Origin: Bacteroidales bacterium
Lineage (GTDB): Bacteria; Bacteroidota; Bacteroidia; Bacteroidales; Dysgonomonadaceae
Assembly: GCA_012518155.1 (NCBI GenBank)
Contig: JAAYTC010000294.1
Span: forward strand, 1 to 5,928
Length of the DNA stretch: 5,928 bases
Direction: 5' to 3'
Shown: in pieces, positions 1 to 5,928 of the stretch
How the letters are laid out: the number at the start of each line of letters is the position of its first letter
Position numbering within the stretch: position 1 is the first letter of the stretch
Translations under genes and position numbers: made by a program
The notes under the pieces: model-generated
The model's database searches: none
Seen by the model: only the letters and a program-made list of their open reading frames with translations
Told to the model about the DNA's origin: nothing

Positions 1-2865
1 CAAAACTGTCGATATACTTGTCATAAGGATCGGCCGTAACCGTAAGAACGAAGCCTCGAGGATTGCCTCGCGTTTATCGAGTCCCGCGTGCTGTCGCTGG
101 TTGGCAAACTCCACGATAAGGATCCCGTTTTTTGTCACCAGTCCGATCAGCATAATAATCCCGATCTGGCTGTAGATATTCATCGTGACGCCTGCTAACC
201 ACATGAAGAGAAGGGCACCGAAAAGAGCGAGGGGTACGGAAAACATGATAACAAAGGGATCTTTGAAGCTTTCGAATTGTGCGGCCATCACCAGGAAAAT
301 AAGCAGGATGGCCAACCCGAACGCGAACAAGAGACTCGACGAACTTTCGCGAAAGTTGCGCGATTCCCCTTCGAGCGCTGTACGGAACGTATCGTCGAGC
401 ACTTCCGCCGCGATCCGGTCCATCTCCTCCAGGCCTTCGCCCAACGAGTACCCGGGTGCCAATCCCGCGGAGAGAGTGGCCGAACTGAACCGGTTATACC
501 GGTAAAGCTGGGGCGGTGCAACGGTCTCTTCCAGTTTCACCAAGTTATCCATCTGGATCATCTGTCCGCTGCCATTTTTGATATAGATGGTGCGCAGGTC
601 GACCGGCGTATTTCGTTGCTGGCGATTTATCTCGCCCAGTATTTGGTACTGTTTCCCGTTCATATAGAAATAGCCCATCCGTTGCCCGCTGAGCGCGTAC
701 TGCAACGTTTGCCCGATATCTCGGGTGCTCACGCCCAGCATGGCCGCTTTATCGCGATCAATATTGATCCGCGTCTCCGGTTTGGTGAACTTTAAGTCCA
801 CGTCGCTCATCTGGAAATGGGGACTCGCGTTCATACGATCCAAAAAGAGAGGGATAAATTCCTGTAGTTTTTCCAGGTTAGGAGCCTGAAGCACGTACCG
901 GATAGGCATTCCTGCCCGGCGCCCACCGAAGGTAGATTGCTGCTGAACGAATGCTCGTGCGGCCGTTTCGTTTCGTACGGCACGGGTCAGCTCATTCGCG
1001 ATCTCCATCTGCGATCGATCACGCTTATCAATATCCGGCAATATAATACGTACCATGCCGAAGCCGTTGCGAGTCATGGTAACGTTCGACTCCTTTTCGT
1101 ACGCGACCGAATCAGCAATAACCGAGATGCGGTCGGTATAATCCCGGACAAACTCGAAGGTAGCCCCTTCCGGAGCGGAACTTCGGATGGTGATCTGTGA
1201 TCGGTCTTCCAGTGGAGCCATCTCAGCGGGGATGGTGTTCCAAAAAATCGCGATCAATATGCCCGAAATAATAATAATAGGGAACACCATCCATTTATGA
1301 CGTAAGAAGCCTCTTAACGTTTTGTCATAAAATCGGTTCATCCCGTCGAAAAAGACTTCGGTTTTGAGGTACAGTGCGCTCTTCTTTTTTCTTTTTACAA
1401 GCATTTTAGAAGAGAGCATCGGCACGAACGAGAGTGCCACGAACGACGAGATAATAACGGCCCCCGAGATCACGATACTAAATTCCCGGAAGAGTCTTCC
1501 TGTCATCCCTTCCAAGAAGACAATGGGGAAAAAAATGGCCACCAGCGTGATGGTAGTCGAGATCACCGCGAAGAAAATCTCCTTCGACCCGGTGATGGAA
1601 GCCTCCTCCGGATCCATTCCATCCTCGATCTTCTGGTAGATGTTCTCCGACACCACGATGGCGTCGTCCACTACCAGTCCCACCGCCAGCACCACCGCCA
1701 GCATCGAGAGCACGTTGATAGAAAATCCTAGGAGGTACATCACGAAAAAGATACCGATGAGCGAGATGGGAATCACCAACGCGGGAATCAATGTCACCCT
1801 CCAGTTCCTCAGGAAGATGAAAATAATGGCCACTACCAGGATAAAGGCAATGATCACGGTAGTCTCCACTTCGTTAATTGATGCACGAATAAACTGGGTG
1901 TTGTCGAATGCCACGTCGATAATCACGTCTTCAGGTAAGTCTTTCCTCATCTGGTCGATACGATCCATCGCCTCATCCGAAATGGTAATGTGATTCGCTC
2001 CCGGTTGCGGGATAATCACGCAGCTCACCATGGGAATGCCGTTACGGCGCAGGATACTTTGGCGGTTGGCAGCATCCAACTCTGCATAGCCCACGTCGCG
2101 AAAGCGAACCAGGCGGAAGTCGTCCTCGATCAGGATGAGGTTGTTAAAATCCTCCGGAGTCTCCATAAGACCCATGGTCCGGATCGATTGTTCGATATGA
2201 TCCCCTTCGATACTTCCTGCGGGCAGCTCGACGTTCTCTCGGTCCAGCGCGTTCTTCACGTCCATCGGGGTGATGTTATAGGCCGCCATCTTGATGGGGT
2301 CGAGCCATAAACGCATCGCGTATCGGTACTCCCCCCATATCTCCACGGCGCTCACGTTTGAAATGGTCTGCAGCCGCTCTTTCACGGTTAGGTCAGCTAT
2401 CTCCGAGAGCTCCAAGAGCGATCGGGAGGGACTCTGGATGGTTATTTGCATGATGGGATCCGAATCGGCATCGGCTTTGGATACCGTGGGTGGGTCGGCA
2501 TCCCGCGGCAAATAGCGTTGCGCGATGGACACCTTGTCCCTCACGTCGTTGGCAGCCGTCTCCATATCCACGCTCAATTCGAACTCCACGGTGATCCGAG
2601 AGCTTCCTTGGCTGCTTCGGCTGGTGAGCGACCGGATGCCCGGGATGCCATTAATGTTTTGTTCCAGTGGTTCCGTGATCTGGTTCTCGATCACCTCCGC
2701 GTTAGCACCCGGGTAGGAGACATGCACGGTGATGATGGGGTTATCCACGTTGGGGTACTCCCGCACCGGGAGGCTGGTGTAACCGATGATGCCAAAGATG
2801 ATGATCACGAGCACCATCACCGTGGCCAGCACCGGTCGTCGTATACTTAATTCCGATAAAGTCAT
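1..2865 (-). CDS. RND family efflux pump, inner-membrane permease subunit (AcrB/HAE1-like), 3' end cut by window
   Basis: This gene encodes a proton-driven drug or small-molecule exporter of the inner membrane, the pump of a tripartite efflux complex. I translated it from ATG 2865-2863; it stays open for exactly 955 codons to the left edge. It begins MTLSELSIRRPVLATVM. TM1 is at about residues 10-28, followed by a large periplasmic loop (about 29-333), TM2-TM6 (about 334-484), TM7 (about 526-543), a second periplasmic loop (about 544-842) and TM8-TM10 (about 844-919). TM4 carries GLVVDDAIVVSEN (Asp400/Asp401) and TM10 carries GLVTKNGILIVEF (Lys912). These match AcrB Asp407/Asp408/Lys940, the proton relay. 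Family members run a little over 1,000 residues, so roughly the last 60-100 residues (TM11-TM12 region) are missing beyond the window. The start lies 4 nt after the adaptor stop codon with no strong Shine-Dalgarno, which suggests translational coupling. The substrate cannot be read from the sequence. The frame is intact, with no sign of decay. Confidence 0.96.
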   Translation of the reverse strand, partial: MTLSELSIRRPVLATVMVLVIIIFGIIGYTSLPVREYPNVDNPIITVHVSYPGANAEVIENQITEPLEQNINGIPGIRSLTSRSSQGSSRITVEFELSVDMETAANDVRDKVSIAQRYLPRDADPPTVSKADADSDPIMQITIQSPSRSLLELSEIADLTVKERLQTISNVSAVEIWGEYRYAMRLWLDPIKMAAYNITPMDVKNALDRENVELPAGSIEGDHIEQSIRTMGLMETPEDFNNLILIEDDFRLVRFRDVGYAELDAANRQSILRRNGIPMVSCVIIPQPGANHITISDEAMDRIDQMRKDLPEDVIIDVAFDNTQFIRASINEVETTVIIAFILVVAIIFIFLRNWRVTLIPALVIPISLIGIFFVMYLLGFSINVLSMLAVVLAVGLVVDDAIVVSENIYQKIEDGMDPEEASITGSKEIFFAVISTTITLVAIFFPIVFLEGMTGRLFREFSIVISGAVIISSFVALSFVPMLSSKMLVKRKKKSALYLKTEVFFDGMNRFYDKTLRGFLRHKWMVFPIIIISGILIAIFWNTIPAEMAPLEDRSQITIRSSAPEGATFEFVRDYTDRISVIADSVAYEKESNVTMTRNGFGMVRIILPDIDKRDRSQMEIANELTRAVRNETAARAFVQQQSTFGGRRAGMPIRYVLQAPNLEKLQEFIPLFLDRMNASPHFQMSDVDLKFTKPETRINIDRDKAAMLGVSTRDIGQTLQYALSGQRMGYFYMNGKQYQILGEINRQQRNTPVDLRTIYIKNGSGQMIQMDNLVKLEETVAPPQLYRYNRFSSATLSAGLAPGYSLGEGLEEMDRIAAEVLDDTFRTALEGESRNFRESSSSLLFAFGLAILLIFLVMAAQFESFKDPFVIMFSVPLALFGALLFMWLAGVTMNIYSQIGIIMLIGLVTKNGILIVEFANQRQHAGLDKREAILEASFLRLRPILMTSISTVL

Positions 2866-2869
2866 GTTG

Positions 2870-3970
2870 TTAGTCTGCTCTGTTTTCTATCATTCGGTCA
2901 ATCGCCACCGGCATTCCGGTTCGCAACTGCATAACGCCGGTCGTCAGCAGCGTATCCCCGATACTCAACCCGCTGATTACTTCCACCGACGAGGAGGTAC
3001 GGGTGCCTGTGACGATTTCGACTTCACGCGCGAAACCGTTTTCATACACGTACGCGATATCCCTTCCCATCTCTTTCACGCTGGAGATGCTGGGGATGAC
3101 GATCGCGTTCTCGATCTGATCGAGGGTGATGCGTACGCCGGCTGATTGCCCCGGTTTGATCTTTTGGTCGGTGTTGGCATAACGAGCCCGGGCGAAGAGG
3201 CTCAACGTCTGCACGTCGAGGCGCGACTCCACGGCGTAGACGGTAGCGTTGTACACCTCAAGGTCGTTTTCCACCGTGAATGCGATCTCCGTTCCCGGAC
3301 GAATCATATTCACGAAGTTCTGGGTGAGCGAAAACTCTATTTTCAAGGGCGATATCTTCGTCAACGTGGAGACCACCACCTGCGGGGACGCGTAGGCTCC
3401 CTCGCTTACTTGCCGTAGCCCGATCACCCCATCGAAAGGAGCTCGAAGTTCGGTTTGCAGGATACGCGCCTTTACCAGCTCTATATCGGCCTTTAACGTT
3501 TCAAGTTGCGTGGTAACCGCCTGGTAGGTTTCTTGGCTGATGGCGTCTTTCTCGAGAAGTGTTTGTTGCCGGTATACACGATCCTCCGCCAAGGGCAATT
3601 GCGCTTGAAGTTTAAGAAGTTCAGCCTGCAACGGTGCATCGTTCACTTTGGCAAGTAATTCCCCTTTTTTCACGTTGCCCCCCTCTTGAAAATATATTTG
3701 GGTAATTCTTCCCGAAGTTTCAAAGATGAGGTCCACCTCTTCGTCGGGTAGTAGAATCCCGGTGATTTGAAAAATGTTGTCCAATGTTTGAGGTTTTAAC
3801 ACCGTGGCACTTACCATCAGTTCGGAACCACTCGATCGGACCATTGGAGATTCCTCAGCGGATGTATCTCCCGTTGAGGTAAGTAGTTGTTTCATTCTCG
3901 GATAAAAAATTATTCCGAGGATTAGTACCACGATTGAGGCAATAACAATCGCCCTGGTTTTTTTATTCAT
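2870..3970 (-). CDS. Efflux RND transporter periplasmic adaptor subunit (HlyD/AcrA-type membrane fusion protein)
   Basis: This gene encodes the periplasmic adaptor that joins the RND pump encoded just downstream to an outer-membrane channel. The protein has 366 residues from ATG 3970-3968. An adjacent GTG at 3973-3971 is the only other in-frame start before an upstream TAA (3982-3980), so the N-terminus is fixed to within one residue. A single hydrophobic segment at about residues 6-23 follows MNKKTR. It has no lipobox cysteine, so the protein is probably anchored by a membrane helix and not lipidated as AcrA is. The first lipoyl half is at about 88-109 (GRITQIYFQEGGNVKKGELL), the alpha-helical hairpin at about 112-172, and the second lipoyl half at about 175-196 (LRAPFDGVIGLRQVSEGAYA). 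Beta-barrel and membrane-proximal domains follow to the C-terminus (for example IKPGQSAGVRI and the NAIVIPSISSV strand). Length and domain order are normal for the family. It is the first gene of the visible operon. Confidence 0.96.
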   Translation of the reverse strand: MNKKTRAIVIASIVVLILGIIFYPRMKQLLTSTGDTSAEESPMVRSSGSELMVSATVLKPQTLDNIFQITGILLPDEEVDLIFETSGRITQIYFQEGGNVKKGELLAKVNDAPLQAELLKLQAQLPLAEDRVYRQQTLLEKDAISQETYQAVTTQLETLKADIELVKARILQTELRAPFDGVIGLRQVSEGAYASPQVVVSTLTKISPLKIEFSLTQNFVNMIRPGTEIAFTVENDLEVYNATVYAVESRLDVQTLSLFARARYANTDQKIKPGQSAGVRITLDQIENAIVIPSISSVKEMGRDIAYVYENGFAREVEIVTGTRTSSSVEVISGLSIGDTLLTTGVMQLRTGMPVAIDRMIENRAD

Positions 3971-4031
3971 CACTTTAGCTTATTTCATATGCCCAGGATG
4001 TGAAATCCCATCCACGCACCCATATTTCTTC

Positions 4032-4039
4032 CAAAAATA
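4032..4039 (-). promoter_or_regulatory. Possible Bacteroidota -7 box for the efflux operon
   Basis: Read on the minus strand this is TATTTTTG, an exact match to the Bacteroidota -7 consensus TAnnTTTG. It lies about 62 nt upstream of the adaptor start codon, a plausible distance. I find no TTTG at the expected -33 distance upstream (around 4059-4065), so the call is weak. The motif is also easy to meet by chance in AT-rich DNA. Confidence 0.3.
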
Positions 4040-4100
4040 CCCATTAAAACCACACGGGAGACACCTGTTAATGTTGTTTTTAGTTTTTTTATGGCTTAAA

Positions 4101-4127
4101 ATCGACATATCATCTGAAAAAGTCGAT
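4101..4127. repeat. Inverted repeat ATCGAC-N15-GTCGAT
   Basis: Arms at 4101-4106 and 4122-4127 are perfect 6-bp reverse complements separated by 15 bp. The repeat lies between the putative leftward and rightward promoters of the divergent region, a position suited to a dimeric regulator. No T-run follows on either strand, so it does not look like a terminator. Six-bp arms can arise by chance. Confidence 0.3.
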
Positions 4128-4136
4128 GAAGCTGTT

Positions 4137-4165
4137 TTTGGTCACGATTTAAATAACTATTTTTG
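4137..4165 (+). promoter_or_regulatory. Bacteroidota-type promoter candidate for the SGNH hydrolase gene
   Basis: TTTG at 4137-4140 (-33-like) is followed after 17 bp by TATTTTTG at 4158-4165, an exact TAnnTTTG -7 match. The spacing is somewhat shorter than the approximately 19-21 bp usually seen in Bacteroides. Transcription from here would start near 4172 and give a leader of about 110 nt. Its -7 box overlaps the -35 box of the alternative promoter at 4163-4191, so at most one of the two is likely to dominate. Confidence 0.4.
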
Positions 4166-4191
4166 ACAATCGATCTGTTTTGCATTATGAT
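4163..4191 (+). promoter_or_regulatory. Sigma70-consensus-like promoter candidate for the SGNH hydrolase gene
   Basis: TTGACA (4163-4168), a spacer of exactly 17 bp and TATGAT (4186-4191) match the classical sigma70 promoter at 11 of 12 positions with ideal spacing. A Bacteroidota -33-type TTTG (4162-4165) is embedded in the upstream box, so the native primary sigma factor could also use the site. Predicted initiation is near 4198, just before the stem-loop at 4203-4225. That would give a leader of about 85 nt for the hydrolase. It is a sequence match only; Bacteroidota promoters usually look different. Confidence 0.45.
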
Positions 4192-4202
4192 TTTTTGCAA
4201 TA

Positions 4203-4225
4203 GCCGTTCATGAGAGGAGAACGGC
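4203..4225 (+). promoter_or_regulatory. Perfect 7-bp inverted repeat / 5' leader stem-loop
   Basis: GCCGTTC (4203-4209) and GAACGGC (4219-4225) are exact reverse complements with a 9-nt loop. The arms are GC-rich inside an AT-rich spacer. It lies just downstream of the predicted start site near 4198, so it would form a stem near the 5' end of the hydrolase mRNA. It could act as a stabilising hairpin or as a repressor operator. No U-run follows on either strand, so a terminator is unlikely. Confidence 0.45.
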
Positions 4226-4283
4226 AAGATGATTCGTTCGACCAAATAAAAAATCCATATAAATAGAGGAAAGATTGAAAGCG

Positions 4284-4985
4284 ATGAAGTTAAAAAAAAT
4301 GGTATGTTTAGGGGTGATAATGATGAGTAGTATATTGCTCGCCGAGGCACAAGATTGGGCGAACTTGAACCGGTTCAAGGAAGAGAATGAAAAGTTGGGC
4401 CCTGCTCGAACGTGCGACGATCGGGTGGTTTTCATGGGTAACTCCATCACCCAAGGATGGATCACGAAAGTGCCCGGTTTTTTCGAGGGGCGTCCCTATA
4501 TTAATCGTGGAATTGGTGGGCAGACCACTCCCCAGATGTTGCTCCGGTTTCGCCAAGACGTGCTCAAGTTATGGCCAAAAGTGGTGGTAATCCTCGCGGG
4601 GACGAACGATATCGCGGGCAATACCGGGCCCTCCACCCTGGAGATGATCGAAGATAACATTCACTCCATGACAGAATTGGCGCAGGCGCACGGAATTCAA
4701 GTAGTATTGTGCTCCGTGCTGCCGGCGCACGATTATTCATGGAGTAAAGGGAAGGATCCGGCCGCTAAAATTCCCGAGTTGAACGAACGAATCAAGCGGT
4801 ATGCGGCTACCCGAGGCGCGGTGTACTGCGACTTTTTCTCGGCCATGGCGGACGAGCGAAATGGGCTTCCGAAAGAGCTTTCGGGGGATGGTGTTCATCC
4901 CAACGAAGCCGGTTATGCCATTATGGAGCCTTTGGTTGAGCAGGCGATTGCCCGTGCCTTGCTGATGTGGAAAGAGTTCAAGTGA
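4284..4985 (+). CDS. Secreted SGNH/GDSL-family hydrolase (esterase/acylhydrolase)
   Basis: This gene encodes an exported serine esterase of the SGNH superfamily, which removes acyl or acetyl groups from lipids or glycans. The substrate here is unknown. The protein has 233 residues from ATG 4284. AGAGGAAAG at 4265-4273 gives a plausible ribosome site for this start; a TTG at 4275 would add three residues but sits too close to it. Residues 1-22 form a type I signal peptide (KLKK, a hydrophobic core, then AEA before Gln23). Block I is VVFMGNSITQGW with nucleophile Ser53. Block II is NRGIGGQT (Gly76-79). Block III is LAGTNDIAG with Asn108. Block V is GDGVHPNEAGY with Asp202 and His205. The full Ser-Gly-Asn-His set is therefore present, and the length is typical of single-domain members. 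It is transcribed alone, divergent from the efflux operon and convergent with the fimbrillin-like gene. Action in the periplasm or outside the cell is inferred from the signal peptide. Confidence 0.94.
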   Translation: MKLKKMVCLGVIMMSSILLAEAQDWANLNRFKEENEKLGPARTCDDRVVFMGNSITQGWITKVPGFFEGRPYINRGIGGQTTPQMLLRFRQDVLKLWPKVVVILAGTNDIAGNTGPSTLEMIEDNIHSMTELAQAHGIQVVLCSVLPAHDYSWSKGKDPAAKIPELNERIKRYAATRGAVYCDFFSAMADERNGLPKELSGDGVHPNEAGYAIMEPLVEQAIARALLMWKEFK

Positions 4986-5006
4986 TCGCGTGTTGATGCT
5001 GGGCCA

Positions 5007-5928
5007 TTAATCCGCGTACTCGTACTCTTTGTTATCGCGCAATCCCATCACGGAATAGTAGGAAGCGATATTTCCTTTGATTTTCACTTTTCTGTTTAGT
5101 TTATCCGGGTTATCCACGAGGTTTAAGTCCTCTCTAACCGAAGTGCCGCTTGACAGTTGTACCGGTATCACCTTCTCCCGGTCGGTCTCATCCGGGGTAT
5201 CGGCCAGGGCGAGGTTGGTGGCCTTTGACTCCGAAGTAGCCCCGGGTAAAAAGCTATTCATCGTGCTGCTCGTGAACGAACCCACGATATACCCTTCCAC
5301 CCACACTTGATCTCTCCCCGTGCTGACTTGCGTTTCCGCGACCGTGAAAGGTGTTTTTTTCGATCCCTTTATAATGGGGGGAGTCGCTTCGGTACGTTGT
5401 GCTGTGACTTCAACCGATGGCCCATCGATCCAAGCCGAAATGGTTCCGTCTGAAATTATGGCGGTCTCATTCGTGAAAAGGGTAACGTTGTAGGTGTACA
5501 TCGTGGAAGGGGCAAAGGCGTTGATCTCGAACACCTCCTCCAGTGAAAATTGGTATACCTCCACTTCGTCTCCAATCACAAACCACAGCTCCATACCGGA
5601 AAGATCCGTTTCAGGTAGGAGAATTGCCTCTCCAGCCGACGCTTTTGCATCCACGTGAAAAACGATATCACCGTACTCCGTGGTGGGCAAAAGTGTTCCC
5701 GTGGTTAAATCGAACGATGCTTCGGTGCCCGCGTTGGTAATGATCACATTGAGCGTGCTTAGGTCCATTGACTTGTAGTGCTCGATATTCAGCACGATTT
5801 TAGATAACTGATGGGAGAATAACATCCCGACATTCGGATTTTTCTCGTTCTTTTTTCTCGCGTTATCGGAGTAGAGCAGATCGATACGCGACTGGCTCGA
5901 TTGATTACGCAGATCAATGGGATAGATG
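5007..5928 (-). CDS. Fimbrillin family (Mfa-like) surface protein with C-terminal DUF6359-like domain, 5' end cut by window
   Basis: The frame is open from the right edge (first whole codon at 5927) to TAA at 5009-5007, giving 306 visible residues. An internal ATG at 5825 is not the true start, because homologous-looking sequence continues upstream of it. Visible residues 16-48 (DLLYSDN, then MLFSHQLSKIVLNI) match the core seen in Bacteroidales fimbrillin-family (Mfa_like_1) proteins. About residues 120-170 hold the later fimbrillin pattern (MYTYNVTLF, then GTISAW and a Gly). About residues 192-304 resemble DUF6359: FTVAETQV, VWVEGYIVGSF, ATNLALADTPDET, IPVQLSSG, LNLVDNPDKLNRKVKIKGNI and a short acidic tail. 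Family members are normally exported lipoproteins at the cell surface; the signal peptide would lie outside the window. The domain names come from recognised motifs, not a search. Its role, whether fimbrial subunit, tip protein or adhesin, is unknown. Confidence 0.85.
   Translation of the reverse strand, partial: IYPIDLRNQSSQSRIDLLYSDNARKKNEKNPNVGMLFSHQLSKIVLNIEHYKSMDLSTLNVIITNAGTEASFDLTTGTLLPTTEYGDIVFHVDAKASAGEAILLPETDLSGMELWFVIGDEVEVYQFSLEEVFEINAFAPSTMYTYNVTLFTNETAIISDGTISAWIDGPSVEVTAQRTEATPPIIKGSKKTPFTVAETQVSTGRDQVWVEGYIVGSFTSSTMNSFLPGATSESKATNLALADTPDETDREKVIPVQLSSGTSVREDLNLVDNPDKLNRKVKIKGNIASYYSVMGLRDNKEYEYAD

Larger units (their letters stand above)
3971..4283. other. Divergent AT-rich intergenic regulatory region
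   Basis: This 313-bp spacer separates the adaptor gene (leftward) from the SGNH hydrolase gene (rightward), so it should hold the promoters of both. It is visibly richer in A+T than the flanking genes. It contains promoter-like boxes near 4032-4039 (minus) and 4137-4191 (plus), a 6-bp inverted repeat at 4101-4127 and a 7-bp perfect inverted repeat at 4203-4225. TTTTGCA occurs twice, 15 bp apart (4178-4184 and 4193-4199). I see no convincing protein gene, tRNA or intrinsic terminator in it. Open frames that cross it are short and overlap the hydrolase gene antisense. Confidence 0.75.

Noticed and set aside
277..795. A 172-codon plus-strand open frame, and several similar ones up to about 3418 (for example 1640-1993, 1990-2310, 2446-2850).
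   Set aside because: All lie antisense to the intact RND pump and adaptor genes, whose protein sequences are clearly conserved families. Their translations are low-complexity or His/Arg-rich with no recognisable domain.
4203..4225. The 7-bp inverted repeat as an intrinsic terminator.
   Set aside because: Neither strand has a T-run after the stem, and no gene ends just upstream of it on either strand.
4275..4283. TTG at 4275 as the hydrolase start.
   Set aside because: ATG at 4284 gives a normal signal peptide (MKLKK start) and better spacing from the AGAGGAAAG ribosome site.
4096..4465. Minus-strand open frames at 4096-4350 and 4208-4465 reading across the divergent spacer.
   Set aside because: They overlap the start of the well-supported hydrolase gene antisense, have no ribosome site and resemble no family. 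The hydrophobic stretch comes from antisense reading of AT-rich DNA.
5823..5825. ATG at 5825 as the start of the fimbrillin-like gene.
   Set aside because: The frame stays open to the window edge, and the upstream residues (DLLYSDN) belong to the same fimbrillin pattern. No signal peptide follows this ATG.
1..5928. CRISPR arrays, insertion sequences, tRNA or rRNA genes, or a mobile element boundary.
   Set aside because: I saw no regularly spaced repeats, transposase motifs, terminal inverted repeats or RNA gene signatures. The genes are ordinary envelope functions of Bacteroidota.

Overview
The window looks like a chromosomal segment of a Bacteroidota bacterium, most likely order Bacteroidales. 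The evidence is a fimbrillin-type (Mfa-like) surface protein, a Bacteroidota-style promoter box (TAnnTTTG), a type I signal peptide cleaved before Gln, and a tripartite RND efflux operon with the layout common in that phylum. The species cannot be named from this sequence. The coding regions have medium GC, and the one long intergenic region is clearly AT-rich.

From right to left on the minus strand (3970 to 1) lies an efflux operon. It has a periplasmic adaptor (membrane fusion protein) gene, then after only 4 nt the inner-membrane RND pump gene, which runs off the left edge after 955 codons. The pump keeps the proton-relay residues (two Asp in TM4, Lys in TM10). The reading frame is uninterrupted, so this is a partial gene cut by the window and not a pseudogene. 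The outer-membrane channel, if it belongs to the operon, would lie beyond position 1. No regulator gene is visible.

A 313-bp divergent intergenic region (3971-4283) separates the adaptor from a plus-strand gene for a secreted SGNH/GDSL hydrolase (4284-4985). This spacer holds promoter-like sequences and two inverted repeats. One of the promoter-like sequences is very close to the classical sigma70 consensus, which is not the usual form in Bacteroidota. One inverted repeat is a perfect 7-bp stem that would sit at the 5' end of the hydrolase mRNA.

The hydrolase gene converges on a minus-strand gene (5928-5007, 5' end outside the window) with a 21-bp gap. It encodes a fimbrillin-family surface protein whose C-terminal part resembles the DUF6359 domain. 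The three units (efflux, esterase, fimbrillin) show no obvious functional link beyond all being envelope-associated. Nothing here clearly amounts to a new system. The most unusual points are the intergenic regulatory architecture and the two-domain fimbrillin.
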